Assembly: GCA_033398695.1 (NCBI GenBank)
Contig: CM065801.1
Span: forward strand, 9,052,001-9,116,000
DNA from: Orobanche coerulescens
Lineage: Eukaryota > Streptophyta > Magnoliopsida > Lamiales > Orobanchaceae
DNA: 64,000 nucleotides
Direction: 5' to 3'
The translations under genes were made by a program, and so were the position numbers. The notes below the pieces were generated by a model. It ran no database searches, had not been told where the DNA came from, and worked only from the letters and a program-made list of their open reading frames with translations. Below, one piece after another: positions 1 through 12,462 of this stretch. Position 1 is the first letter of the stretch; every line of letters begins with the position of its first letter.

Positions 1-440
1 CATCCGAGCTCGCTTCGTGTCGCTTTTGTTGAGTTCCGTGCTTTTTAGCGCTTTTCCGCACTTGAGTTCGATTCTTGCGAATCTCGTCCAAATCCGTTGT
101 TTCGACTTTCTCGTAAGTTCATTTAATGTTATTATTCATGTTTCAAGCTTCGGTTTGGTTATTCGATCACGATCGTGATTTTGGGGCGTTTTGGGCCATT
201 TTCGTAATTTCCCAAAGTTTGGGGTAATTACTTTCCGTTGTCGAATTTCGAGCCTTCGTAGTCGGAATCGTGTGTTCTATTAGTGCTCGGATTCGCCTTT
301 TCAAGTACTTCGAACCGTATCTTCGATTCGCACTCGTGTTCGGGTTTCGGTCGTCGGGCCGTCGGAGTTGGTCCCGCCGAGTCATGGCCGGCATGATCGG
401 CCAGCGCCACCGCCGAGTAACGCGGCGGTAATGATCGCCA

Positions 441-586
441 TTACGCACGTAAGGCCGTTACGCACGTAGCCCTCCTGGCCGGTAACGCACGTAACGCCCG
501 CATTTTCCAGCAGAGTTCGCCATGGCCGCTACGACGTAGCCATGGCTTGCTACATGACGTAACCTCTTCGGCAATCTCTATAAAAG
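441..586 (+). promoter_or_regulatory. U3 promoter: palindrome array and TATA box
   Basis: Three copies of a 12-bp dyad, TTACGCACGTAA or close variants, lie at 441-452, 458-469 and about 483-494. A consensus TATA box (TATAAAAG) follows at 579-586. Position and spacing fit an LTR promoter driving transcription to the right. That the dyads bind a protein is inference. Confidence 0.55.
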
Positions 587-1561
587 GCCTCGGCAGCTTT
601 TTCTTCAAGATTTTCTCACTTCTCTTCTTCCATTCCGCTACCGGAGATGGTGTAATCATGGAGAGATGTTGTCGACAATCAATCCATGAAGTTTTGGAGT
701 TCATATCATCAATCATCAATCCTATAACATCCTCCAATCTACTGACCAGCCGATTTCCTAGAAATCTAGTTTTGGGGAATTTGGGTATTTTGGTTGTTTT
801 CGTCCGATTAATCCGATTTAACTTAGATTATGATGGATTGATGATTATTTAGATGTATTATATCATTTCCTTGTTATTACATGGTCGATCGTATCGATTC
901 GTTATTTGGGTCGAAGTTCTTGAACGACGCCTTGAAGGTGTCCTAGAAATGTCTTAGAGGGGTTTTCGGGCGTTCTACGTTTATTCTTCCTCGTATGATC
1001 GGTGATTTATTGATTATATATTGTTAGGGTCGAGTTTCTTGCGAAGAAACCGAGTCAACCCTTCCGCTCGTTGTCGCTTTCTTTCGATCAGACGGCGCTT
1101 AAGCTTCCCGCTGAGCCGTATCCGCTCGTGGTTCCGTGCTCGTGGTATCGAGGCAAGTATCTTGCCCATACATTTCATATTTCTTAGGCATAATTATTGA
1201 TAAATGATTTTATGCTAAATACAAAGTTTAATGAAAGTAAAAAGGGATCGTGATGTTCTCGATAAATGTTGTCTTTCAACGATAATTCGTATACTTCGTG
1301 AATATGTGTTCCTAATATGTGTGTTGGTTTTGTATGTTGAAAGATAATATGATCATTTCGAGTGAGTTTGATAGACCGTAATCCTTTGTCGGGATTACGA
1401 TTGTTATTATGTACTTGTTCTAAGAACGAATGTGTGTGATATTAGTCGCTACTCCTTTGAAAGGAGGTTGTGATGCTTAGTGTTGCTTGTCTTGATAATC
1501 GGTTATTGTTGTGTGCTTGTTGTATGTGATGTGCCTCCGGCAGATTGTTGAATCTCCGGAT

Positions 1562-1745
1562 CCATACTTGCTAGTATGGGTCGCGAAACCGTAGGTTATC
1601 CAATACGGTATGTCTTGGGACTCGAGGTTCGGGGCTTGCTAGCCCGATGCCGAGATAACTTGTGGGGTTATCATCGGGTATGTCTTGCGGGACTCCGAGG
1701 TTCGTGGCTTGTTAGCACGATGCCGGATAACTTATGGTTGTGGTT
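1562..1745 (+). repeat. U5 tandem, hairpin-forming repeat
   Basis: Two diverged units of roughly 70 bp share a glycine-rich-looking but non-coding pattern (GGTATGTCTTG ... GGCTTG(C/T)TAGC ... CGATGCCG ... ATAACTT). The start holds a hairpin with arms CCATAC and GTATGG. A third related stretch lies near 1840-1890. Comparable repeats occupy the same LTR position in the B, C and A-prime families. Confidence 0.5.
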
Positions 1746-2578
1746 TGATTATGTAAGTATATGTGCTTTTAGTCACGTGATCATGTTACGGTGACATGTG
1801 ATTTGATATAGTTTCCGTGGGTTATTCACTCGGTTTGTTCTACGGAGCATCCGAGGTCCGTGGCTTGCTAGCACGGACGCGAATAACTGTGGAAACAGTT
1901 GTTATGGTATGATCGGGTCGTGGACCCCACTTGTTGTTATCGAACTTATGTTTTGGGAAAATGACTTGGGTCGTGTCCCTAAATGTTTTCGAAAGGCCTC
2001 AAGATTTTTAAATCCTAATGTATTCACAACTCCCGAGGTCGTCAACTGTTTTTCACACGAGGTTTCGCGGGTTTACCCTATCTGTCGATTTAATCGCTTG
2101 ATTAAGTGAATCACCTCGAAGTATGTTTATGATTAACATGTTTCGTGGAGTATGATATGTATGGCTCGCTGTATTTTATATTTGCACTAGCAAAACAAAG
2201 GAGTTTGCTAACCCCGAGTATTCGGGGTGGATGTCTATTTTGCATTCGTGTTTTGGAGCATAACACGGTCGGCACGAAGGATGATGAAAGATGAACGATA
2301 CTAATCACACGAGGATCCGCTGATGTCGTATCGTCTAGTTGTATTTTCTTTTCCGCCGCAGATCTTTTCCCCGCCAGACGGAGTTTATCAGATTTTGACT
2401 CGCGTGGGTATGTGTTTGTAATCGAGTCAGATATTTTATTGAAAGACCAAATCGGTTCATCGAGTCATTTTAGCCTTCAAGGCATTGTCGAGATGTTAAA
2501 TGTTGTTACCAGCCTGGTAGATCCTCGAGGAGAGGGTCTACGGCGTGTAATATCCCTGAGTGGATTGGGGGTGTTACA

Positions 2579-3390
2579 GTTTTGGCATTTTGGCCTTGAA
2601 TATTTCATGATGGTTTGACAAATGATTTTGTGAGCTTTGGAAAAATATTACCGTCATTGGTCTTTTTAGCATTTTCAAATAACATGGGAAATTGTGCTTA
2701 GCCTGGTAAATCCTTGTGAGAAAGGTTTACGGCATGTAATTTTTCTGGTGTGTTCTGTTGTTGTCTCTGTGGGTCGTTAGCGCACGCTACGCTTTGCAGC
2801 TAGCGCGCGCAAGAGTGCATTGGTAGCACGTTAAGGGGAGGATAGCGCACGCTACCTTGTAGCCAGTGGCGCCCAGAGCTACCGGACTGGTCTCAAGTTC
2901 TCGTTAGCGCACGCTAAACACTTGGGGTTAGCGACGCTAACAAAGGTATTTTTGGTCGAGTTTTGTTTGGTGCCGTGATAGCGCACGCTAACCTTAATGA
3001 TTAGCGCACGCTAATCAGGTCCAAAGATAAATACCTGACACCGCCTAGAAGTTGCATTTTTCTTCATTTCTTCTCCTTCCTCCATGAGTTTGAGACGAGC
3101 GACTCTGCCGCATCCTGGCTGATTTTTCTTCCATCCAAAGGTGTTTTGGAGTATCCTGACGATTTTTAACATCATCTAATCCATTGTTCTTCGCCGAATC
3201 TAGGTATTTTCTTGAATCCGAGAGTTGACTTTTTCGAGTTTTGTTCTTGATATCGCTTTTCCATCCAGCTTTGATAAACCGATTGTTGTTTTAACGATGT
3301 TGTTGAACATATCCCGAGGATTGTATATCACCGCCGTGATTTTGAGCGATTTGATGCGTGTGATATGACGTGTTTAAGTAAATGTTGATA
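2579..3390 (+). repeat. Fragment of a second, different LTR inside element A
   Basis: The stretch begins with a diverged copy of the preceding LTR end: the 2650-2740 segment resembles 2460-2560, including GCCTGGTA(G/A)ATCCT and the 'tacggcNtgtaat' block. It continues into an LTR-like U3 with at least six TAGCGCACGCTA-type dyads (2777-2790, 2843-2854, 2904-2917, 2928-2940, 2979-2991, 3001-3014). A TATA-like 'gataaata' follows near 3026, then a transcribed-region-like stretch. Near 3390 it changes abruptly to sequence matching the A-prime internal region. I read it as a recombinant joint or a nested LTR remnant. Confidence 0.5.
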
Positions 3391-5059
3391 CGTGCGAATT
3401 TTGGGCATTCCGCCTATCAGACTTCCGAAAACCTTGAGTATCTTAGAAAATAAACCTCGAGACGTACTTTTAAAATAAATTATTTTCTCACAAAGGTTTC
3501 AAGATGCCTACTAGTGTCACGCTATGTTTCAAAATTATTCTACCTTGAGGATCAAAATATTTTTAAATATTTCTAATTATTTTGAAATGCATTCGCTTAG
3601 ACCCGATGTTCTAATATAGCTGAAAATTTTTAATTTAACGAAAGGTGTCTTCATTTCTTTTTTTTCAAACTCAAGATGATTTTTTTTTAGTCTCGATGAC
3701 GATGTTTGTACTACTTTTTGATATATGATACTCAAGATCAACTGGTGCTTACAAGTTATTTTCAAAGGTGGCTTGCTTTCAAAACCTATCATTCCTATTT
3801 GTGGTCCGGAATATATGTGAGATGTTCGTACTCGCTAGATGTTAACCCCGAGTTGTTGTTGAATTGGTGGTGTGAGCGTTGAGTCGCTCGCCACACGCTT
3901 GTCGTGGTAGCCTCGTGAGGGGTGTGATATTGGTATTGATGTTGTCGCCGTGGCGGTTTATGCTTTATCGCATATATGCGAGCCGTTAGAGATCGGATTG
4001 GTATGATTGTGTGCATCGGTGATTGTTCCACGTCAGGTTTGGCCGCTTGTCAGATTGTTACCTTGGTTCCGTTGTGGTGAGTTTCGGGCGAGGTCAAAAG
4101 TAATACCCGTACTATTTCGACTTCTATATCTTCTCTTTCTCCACCTATCGATTCGCCGTGTTCATTGATACCTTATGAACTTGTTCTGCACCTTGGTTTC
4201 ATCGCTCGAGCGAGCCGTAACTGCTTTTGAGTCGATCCGTTATCGCCGCGACCTTCCAAATTCGGTTCGACTATTGTAAACCTTGTTCTAAGTAACATCT
4301 TTGGTGCTAATAGTTCTTTTATTCGACGTGGATCTAATTTTAACTTCGTATTTTGGCTCTATCAACTCGCTTATGCTCGTAACATTTCCGAACTTTCCCT
4401 ATCCCTTGCTTTTGTTGATCGAACGAGGTGGTATTGTTTCTAATAACTCGCTTGTCGCTGTGGCTTTTCAATCGCTATTCCCTTTCCCGTGATATTGTGG
4501 GAATGCACGCCTTGTCGCTCTCACCAGTCATCCCGGGAGTTGTTGTTCAATTTTATTATCCTACGTGTTTCTGACATGATTGTTCGATTCTTGTTGTCTC
4601 AATCGCTTGCTTGTTCGGTTTTTGTTCTCGCTTCGTGATTGTTGAGCGCCTGTGCTCCTTCGTAGTTCCCTTAAGTTCGGGAAATTAGTCTCGCTGATCT
4701 TCCAACCTCGCGGTGGAATTTCGTATTTGTTCGGGCCGACTCGCTGGGGTTGATGAACCGCTGGGTTGGTCAATCGATTGATTTTCGCTCGCTGAGTTTT
4801 GTGATTGTTCTGATAATCGACTCGATCGATTGTCTATTTGATGACGCTTGTCACTCGTTGATTTTATTATGTCTCTACCGTGACGTTGTGTTAGTCGCCC
4901 TAGAGCGTATTTTCTCGCCGTATGTCTCTTTCGCTCTTGCAGCTGCTTTCGCCGGGCGCGCGAGTCTTCGCAGGTATCTCGCCGAGTTTTCTCGCAAAGG
5001 ATATTGCTTCTCCTACTTATTTTAAGTTTCGGACGAAACTTCTTTTAAGGAGGGTAGAA
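3391..5059 (+). mobile_element. Internal region of element A, non-coding
   Basis: This is homologous, in reverse complement, to the A-prime internal region 37854-39570. The shared blocks include the 'ccttgagtatcttagaaaa' stretch and the end 'gacgaaacttctttta'. No gag or pol motif is visible in six frames. The polypurine tract AAGGAGGGTAGAA abuts the downstream LTR at 5060. This is the structure of a non-autonomous large retrotransposon derivative. Confidence 0.6.
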
Positions 5060-7431
5060 TGTAATATCCGCAATTTTTGATTTTCGTAAATTTCTTTTTC
5101 GACCGAGTCCGCTTTTGACGGCTCGCTCATGACCGCTTGGCCATTCCGAGAATGATTAATTCTACACTTTTGTCATCCGAGTTCGCTTCGGTGTTGTTTT
5201 GTTGAGTTCTCGTGGTTTTTAGCGACTTTTCCGCACTTGAGTTCGATTCTTGCGAATCTCGTCCGAAATCTGCTTTCGAAGTTTCCCGCAAGTCCGCTTA
5301 ACTTTGTTAGACGTGTTGTGAACTTCGGTTTGCTATTCGATCACGATCGTGATTTCCTGCGCTTGAGCCATTTTGTAATTTCTTGAAAATTACGTATCCA
5401 TATCTCAGATTTGTCGCCTCGACCCTTTTCTTGGTCACGATGATTAATTATCGCATTACGCTTTCATCTCGAAGTCGCTGACGCCGCCCGCGAACTTTTC
5501 GCCGTGTCCGCTGCGCGCTTAAATCGAGGTGTCGGGTCGCGGGCGGCCGAAAGCACCGCCGGACGGGTGCGGATCGCCGGACGAGTGCCGACATCGCCGA
5601 AAGCAGCACGGCAGAACCGGCGTAGCGCACGCCACGGCCGGATGGCCGCGCTTAGCTCGGCAGTAGCGCACGATTGCCGAGTCACCAGCCAGACGCTATC
5701 GGCCCGGACAGAGGTATTCTCGAAGCTTCGACTTGGCCAGATCGGCGGTAGCGCACGCCATCGCCGGCCGAGCGCGCGCTAACCGGCAGGGGTAGCGACG
5801 CCGCCGCCGACTAGCGACGCACGGATGAGTTGTCACCCAAAGGCTATCGACAGCCGGCCAAGCGCGCAGAAGCTTCCGGCCGTAGCGCACGCTTAGCGAG
5901 TCGCCAAGCCGAGTCACGGCGGCACTGGTCGGTGGTGCCGGTCGTGCGGGCTATGGCCGAGTGTGCTCGGCCGACATCAAGCCGATAGCGCACGCTAGGT
6001 CGGGAAGGCTAGCGCACGCTAGTTCCGGCCCAAGATAAAAATGACAGATCAACGACTTTCTCCGTCATTTTTCATTTCATTTCTCTTCTATTCGCGGCTA
6101 GTGGTTTCTGAGGAGACGAAACCATGTTGTTGAACAACAAATCCATGAAGTTCTTGGGGTTATATCGTTGATCAATCATCCTATAACATCCTTCGATCCA
6201 AATAATCAAGGTTAGATCTTTAGAACCCTACTTTTGGGTAGATTTGGGGATTTTCGCTTTTGTCCGATTCGCTCCGCTTTTGTCGATTAATTCATGATGA
6301 ATATGATTAATATTGTTGGTATTCTTAGTTTCTACGGATTCATGGCATATTTCGTGATTTTTACTAATCGAGAGGGTTTGGTTGTGGTCCGCCTCGTTGT
6401 TGTTTATATACGAATATACATGAATCGTAGGCGGGTTTTCGGGTGTATTCCAATTCCGTATTCATTTAGAAATGGTTGTGATTGTATTCTTCAATCGTTA
6501 GGTTCGGTTTCATTGGTTCCTAAGATTCGTCTGACTTCCTTTCCGTCTCGCTAAGCCAATAATTCAAGGCAAGTATTTTTGGAAACCTTTAAGCTTAACA
6601 TGAAATGGTAATGTATATTACTTGTGTGTAACTCACCTTGTGCTGACTGACGGTCAAGGAGGGAAATCTATGTTGCCGCCCGGATTTCACGAGTTTCGCA
6701 TCGCTAGCCAACTCGTTAGTGGTCCTTGCAAGGCCTCGAGTGAGAATGTATGCCGCCGCCTGTTCTCACGGCATAGCGTGTGCGTGGTTTTGTTTTTCGT
6801 AATTGTAGCCAACTCGGAGGGTCCATATGAGGCCTCGAGTGAGAATGTATGCCGCCGCCCGTTCTCAAGGCTAATTGTTCGACTGCTTATTTTCCTAAAA
6901 GACATGTCCGGTTTTGACTTTCGAATTGATATCGTGCATGTACTATGAAATGTGTAAGCGATTGGTTTGCCTTGAATACTTGTACTAGCGTAATTGCTAA
7001 CTCCTCCGGGACCCGTTGTCGGGAAATTCTTGTTATGGATTTCGTGTTATGTTCAAATGCATTTAGCTGCTACTGGATGGTACGAGGATGTTGGCCAAGG
7101 TTGTTGACATGTGCAATCGAGTCTCGTTATTTCCTACCTGCCTCTTTTGATGTGGATGTTTTCCAAATTGTAAACTTATAGATTGTACTCGCGAGTACTT
7201 AGCTTTTCTTTCGGATTGTGTTTCGACTTCGCTGGAGTTATCGTATTTGCTCGGCTGATGTTTATTATGCCGTTGTACCTGACGTGTTGTTTTATGTTCT
7301 TGTTGTTAATAGTTGTTTCCTTGCTAACCGAGATGGTTAGTCGAGTGGTGTTTTATCGTGTTAGCCTCGGTGGGTCCTATGTAGGGGTCCACGGCGCCGT
7401 AATACACCTCGAATATCTTGGGGGTGTTACA
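5060..7431 (+). repeat. LTR of Gypsy family A, right side
   Basis: The LTR starts TGTAATATCCGC directly after a polypurine tract and ends GGGGGTGTTACA. U3 (to about 6030) is strongly GC-rich. It carries dyads of the TAGCGCACGCTA type, intact at 5985-5996 and 6009-6022 and degenerate near 5622, 5661, 5747 and 5881. A TATA-like AAGATAAAAATG follows at about 6033. U5 carries a 60-bp direct repeat (about 6708-6770 and 6810-6870). The 3' portion differs strongly from the LTR at 1-2578, so the two are not a simple identical pair. It is inserted in the LTR of element B: the sequence right of 7431 continues the B LTR from about its position 14592 equivalent. Confidence 0.7.
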
Positions 7432-9519
7432 TAAATCCGGCCTAACATCACTCGCACTCGTCGCCATACAGCCCAAAGTGGTTGTTTCCGCTCTCCCGGA
7501 TCCCGAACACAAACAAATGTTCACCCCAAAGGGGTTAGCACAACGATGCTAGTACAAGTACTACAACATATTATTCATATCTCACGAAGAATAATAACAT
7601 AAACGATAAAGTACCAACGAGTCTTCCTACGAAACTCAAACATAATATACACAATCGATAATCACAACATGATATCATAACATACACATGGTAATTCCGC
7701 CGATCCAAATGCTCACCGCCTAGAACCCACGATGATCCCGCTGACCAACCCGTGGTGGAAAACCCGTCCGATGATCCAACGACGCTAGCATAGATCCCCC
7801 GATGATCCCGCTGACCAACACGAGGTGGACATACAATAACGACATACATGCACGATAATATGTGTAACAACAATACATAAAACAATTAAGGTACTTGCCT
7901 CGATTTGAAGACAATAACAACACTTCCACGAAAATGAACACTCAAGACCGTCCTCCTCAATCAATCACGTAACGAGACCAAACCTTAACAAAAGAAATGA
8001 TATAGGATTTATCTCACATCGCATTTAATGTTTAACAATTCGATTTACGGCCAAAAGTTCATAAAATACACCGTCTGAATCGCTTAGCGCACGCTAAGTA
8101 CTCGTAGCGTGGCGTTAAGTTCGCCTGATAGCGCACGCTAACAATAAAGACTAGCGTACGCTAACTATGCATGGTCAAGATTTCACCGACTACCAATCGA
8201 CTCGCTCGATGGTCTAGCGACGTTACGTACCAAACGTAGCGCACGCTAACTCGTGCTCGATAGCGCACGTTAATAATCAAAGCATAGCGTGCGCTATTCC
8301 AGGCATGGCGCATCACGAAAGCAAGAACTGTCCTCGCCATGATCGAAACAATGAAATCTTGCGTGGTAATTCATGTTACTTCCATGAGTACCATGTTTAT
8401 ACCCTTATGAATGATTTTACGGATAAAGACAACTTCGGATTCAAGGATATGCATACTAATATAAAACCATATTCCATTCCGACTCCAAATCTTCATACGA
8501 CAATTCGAAAAGCTTAACGGTTGATATCAACACCTCATATCAATCAATATTATCATGCTGAAGTTGTTTAAACGTTCCATCTATACTCGATAAATCTTTC
8601 CATGATCAATCCTTTAGATTTATCCAACAATAATGATTGTTAAAGTCAAGTCCATGATTATTATGAAGTCATCTACTAGATTCGAATTACCAATGGTAGA
8701 AGCTTCTCTTCACATATTCAGTGTAATAAGATTCGAATCATGATGATTATAATCAAGGTATTTAAGGCTTATTCATCTCACTATTCCAAACATGATATAC
8801 TTGGATAATTCATCTATGAAAATCCATATCTTGTTAACATGATCATCCAATTCGTTAGAATCCAACTCTAAGTCCTGAGATAGATTGAACATACCTTAAT
8901 ATGATGAAAATCACTGAACCGTAAGGTAGAATCCAACTCCGGTTGGTTGTATGCCACTCCAAGGTGCTATTCCACTTCCATGAACATTCCCAAGTGATAA
9001 CCAATATACAAACACTAACAAGATGTGTTCTAAGTGTATAGGAGTATTATTACAGCTCTCTGAACTCTCAAGGATGAAGAATGGGCGAAAGAAATGAAAG
9101 CCAAAACGGTTGTCGTCCCATTTATAATATTCTGCATTATTAACAAGTTAGTGCACGCTACTAAGCATTCCTTAGCGTGCGCTATTAATGGTTGACTTCA
9201 GAATTGTCCGGCAAGGCCCGCGGAATCTTATCCGACCCATGTCCCGGTGGCGATGTGCTAGCCGCCCCGCCAATAATTGAGGTCTTAGCGCACGCAACTC
9301 CTATCTTCATAGCGTGCGCTAATAATGGCCCGATAGCGCGCGTTAAGATACATTCTTAGCGTGCGCTATCACGAGGTTGCTTGAGAAATTTTGCAAGTTT
9401 CTATACTTATGTACAATGATATCAATGCACGAAATATCATACTCCAATAATCAAAATCACCAATCCGAATAATACAGGTTTCAATACGTATGAAATACAC
9501 CGTAATAACCGATATTACA
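7432..9519 (-). repeat. 3' LTR of Gypsy element B, truncated at its left edge by element A
   Basis: Nearly identical to 14592-16686. In the element's own direction (minus) it starts TGTAATATCGG at 9519. The missing last ~250 bp, present in the other copy at 14344-14591, should lie beyond element A outside the window. It carries dyads upstream of the TATA box (about 9148-9370) and a second cluster downstream (8084-8296). The TATA-like sequence is at about 9119-9135 (minus). A diverged ~60-bp tandem repeat with 'gatgatcccg..gaccaac' cores lies at 7700-7830. Confidence 0.8.
8084..9370 (-). promoter_or_regulatory. Two clusters of TAGCG-NN-CGCTA dyads flanking the TATA box (B, 3' LTR)
   Basis: Cluster one (8084-8296) includes TTAGCGCACGCTAA, CTAGCGTACGCTAA and TAGCGTGCGCTA. 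Cluster two (about 9148-9370) contains five or six further copies, some with one half-site decayed. A minus-strand TATA-like TTATAAAT lies between them, close to cluster two. The same arrangement recurs at 15247-16530 in the other LTR. Confidence 0.55.
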
Positions 9520-9529
9520 TACTCTCCTA

Positions 9530-10720
9530 CTACAACGGAGTTTCGTCCCAAAACTCAAGACGAAAATAACTCGGGATATCTAGACTTCCTATCAGCTTCC
9601 GTTTCCGAGGTGGCTTCGTCCAGTCCGTGACGTGACCACTGAACTTTGACCAAAACGATTGATTTGTTCCTCGCCTGCTTAACTCGACTTCGAGTATCTT
9701 GACCTGTCTTTCTTCAAACGCCCCATCTCGCATTTACTTCGATTTCACCGAAATCAATGATATGATCGATCTCGTATATACCTCCAGAATCGGGATACGT
9801 GGAACACGTTATGAACATGGCACAATGACGGCGGCAATGCTAATCAGATGCCAACTCCCCAACTCTCTCGAGGATCTCAAATGGTTCGATATATCTCGAC
9901 TCGCCTTTCCTTTCCTTCCAAACGAAAGATTCCCGAGTAGGAGAAACCTTCAAAAGTACATGGTCTCCAGATTGAACTCCAATGGGCGACTACAGACGTC
10001 CGCATAGATTTCGCGACTCAAGGCCAATGCCTTTCACGAATCAAGGCTATCTTCTCTCGAGTCCGCTCGATCAACTCGGGTTCTATTCCGATCAAGTCCG
10101 GCGAATCGTCCCAAAGATAGGGGCGATCTCGCATCTCCTTCCGTATAATGCCTCAAACGGTGCCATCTTAATGGAAGCATGCCAACTATTGTTGTAGGTA
10201 AATTCAATCAACGGTAGATGAACTTCCCAATCGCTTGACCAATCTAAGGCATGTGCCCTCAAAGATGTCTTCCACCGCTTGTATAGTTCTCTCGATTGTC
10301 CGTCACCATGGGTGATAAGCCGTGCCGAAGTTCAATTCGGTCCCTGTGGCCTTATGAATCGCTTTCCAAAAGTGAGACACAAAACGGCGCCTCGATCAAA
10401 CAATGGTCTTCGCGTACCATGCAATCGAACTATCTCCGAAATAAATACTGTACAACCTCTCTCGGTCCCCACGTATCCTTAATGCCTAGAAAATGAGCCG
10501 ATTTGGTTAAACGATCAACTATCACCCAAATCATGTTCATTCCCGTCCCGGTTTTCTGCATATTAGTGATAAAGTCCATCGATATGTCCTCCCACTTCCA
10601 TTCAGAATCGAGCGGCTTCAACATTCCAAAGCAGCCGTTGATGCTCGATCTTAACTCGCCGACAAGTCAAACATTTCAAACATAGTCCGCTACGCCTTTC
10701 TTCATGTTGCCCCACCGTAA
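9530..10720 (-). pseudogene. Element B integrase and chromodomain-like C-terminus, decayed
   Basis: Minus-strand remnants in order: a zinc-binding region piece 'CLKCLTCRR' near 10640-10680; the integrase core start 'EWKWEDISMDFI' and 'IWVIVDRLTKSAHF' within 10430-10624; the core end 'FTYNNSWHASI' and 'APFEALYGRRCE' near 10100-10200. A C-terminal stretch near 9545-9700 resembles the 'VKV.W..H...EATWETE.D....YPELF' tail typical of Tekay/Del chromoviruses. Several frameshifts and stops separate the pieces, so no functional integrase is encoded as read. Integrase would join element cDNA to chromosomal DNA. Assignment to the Gypsy superfamily is firm; the clade is inferred from the C-terminal stretch. 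Confidence 0.8.
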
Positions 10721-11059
10721 ATTCTCGCTTCAAGTCCTTATACATTTTATCGTGCCCGTGGATAGAATAGGCGAACTATGAGCTTCCTTCATAATCGCCT
10801 CTGCTTTAACATCAACATCGGAACGCAGAGTCGGTTCAAATCTCAAAACTCCATCGCCATGAATTATGAATCCGGGCCTTTCTTGATCACTTCATCATGT
10901 AACCGAATCATCGATGATCATCTCGCCTGCCTAGATTTGATTTCTTCTGCTAAAGATGAAGTCATCTCCATCATGCACAGCTTGTCCTTGGAATCTTTGC
11001 AACCATACTTCAATCCCTTCACGAATCATCTCTCGTTGAAGGCTATGTTGGGATGTCGC

Positions 11060-12335
11060 CTCCAAAGATCTCGAATAGAGACAGTTTGCGGCTAAGTGCA
11101 TCGGCCACTACATTCGCTTTGCTCGGATGATATAAAATCTCCAAGTCATAGTCCTTAATCGCCCAACCATCTTCTTTGCCGCATGTTTAATTCTTTTCGA
11201 TCAATATGTACTTGAGACTCTTGTGGTCCGTAAATATCCGATGCTGAGTCCCGCATGCATAATGCCTCCGCATCTTCAAAGCAAAAACTACCGCCGCAAG
11301 CTCCAAATCATGTGTCGGGTAATTCACTTCATAAGGTTTCACTGCCGTGACGCATAAGCGATCACCTTATCATTCTCGCATCAATACGCACCCAAGTCCT
11401 TGGTTCAAGCATCACCGTAAACTATAAATCCTCCAGCTTCCCTCGTGGGAGTGATAGAATCGGTGTTGTCGCCAATCTCTTCTTTAACTCATCAAAACTA
11501 ATCGACACGACTGCTCCACTCAAACTTTTGAGTTTTCTCGCAAAGAATGAGTAAGTGGGCGAGATTTTAGAAAACCCTTCCACGAATCGACGATAATACC
11601 CAAAGAAGTCCCAAGAAGCTTCGACCTCTTTCACGCTCTTCGAGGTTCCCAATCCATAATTGCTTCGATCTTCTCGAGGATCTACTCGACTCCTTCAAAC
11701 CGACACCACATGGCCGAGGAACATTACTTCCTTTAGCCGAATTCACACTTAGAAAGTTTGGCGACAATTGTTCAAGCTTCTCAAAAGTTCCAATACAATC
11801 CGCAAATGCTACGCATGTTCTCCCTGACTCTTAGAATACACCTGCATGTCATCAATAAACACGACCACAAATTTATCCAAAATTCAATGAACACACGGTT
11901 CATCAATCGCATAAATACAAAGAAAAGTAGTGAGACCAAACGGCATCACTACAAACTCATAATGCCCGTAGCGAGTTCTCAACGCTGATTTTGGAACATC
12001 GATTCCTTAATCCTCACCGATGGTATCCCGATCTCGACGATTTTAGAAAATACAATTGCCCCTTGCACCGGGTCAAACAGATCATCAATTCGTGGTAACG
12101 GATATTTGTTCTTAATCGCCATCTTGTTCACTCTCGATAGTCAATACACAATGAGCGATCCATCCTTCTTTCTGACGAAAAGAATCGGCGCTCCCTGTGG
12201 TGAAACGCTGTCAATATAGCCCTTGTCCAAGAATCCTTCCACCGCTTCTTCGCCAGACATCTCAGAGGTGTCATACGATACGGCGCCTTGGAAATCGGTG
12301 TAGCTCCGGTTCCAACTCAATGGTAAATTCCACAT
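11060..12335 (-). pseudogene. Element B reverse transcriptase and RNase H, decayed
   Basis: Minus-strand pieces in canonical order: 'SPQGAPILFVRKKDGS' (about 12150-12200); '[10 protein letters not shown]' and '[15 protein letters not shown]' in other frames (about 11930-12100); the catalytic 'VFIDDM' near 11850; the connection motif 'GYYRRFVEGFSKI' near 11550-11600; RNase H 'FTDHKSLKY' near 11208-11238; and 'KDYDLEILYHP' followed by 'ANVVADALS' near 11096-11165. Together these identify a Ty3/Gypsy RT-RNase H. Frameshifts divide it into at least four frames, and part of the RT palm is missing as read. Some one-base shifts may be sequencing errors, since both LTR copies of this element also show small indels. 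Confidence 0.85.
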
Positions 12336-12462
12336 CCCTTCGTGGAGGTAGCCTGTAACTCGTCAGAAATACATCCGAAATTCGCTCACAACAGAATGGA
12401 TGAAAGTTCCACAATTTCGCCTTCTTTCTTCATTGTGTAACACCAAGACTGCATGCACTGCT

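Larger units (their letters stand above)
1..2578 (+). repeat. LTR of Gypsy family A, 5' end outside the window
   Basis: Long LTR cut by the window edge. Comparison with the LTR at 5060 puts its start about 110 bp upstream. The sequence from about 1 to 900 is closely matched, in reverse complement, by the A-prime LTRs (for example 42500-43000). The last bases, ending GGGGGTGTTACA, match the A-prime LTR end. The layout is a U3 with three CG palindromes, a TATA box near 579-586, a U5 with structured tandem repeats near 1562-1745, and the terminal TGTTACA. No primer binding site follows it, unlike A-prime, so it is not a simple 5' LTR of an intact element. The short ORFs inside have no recognisable product. 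Confidence 0.75.
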
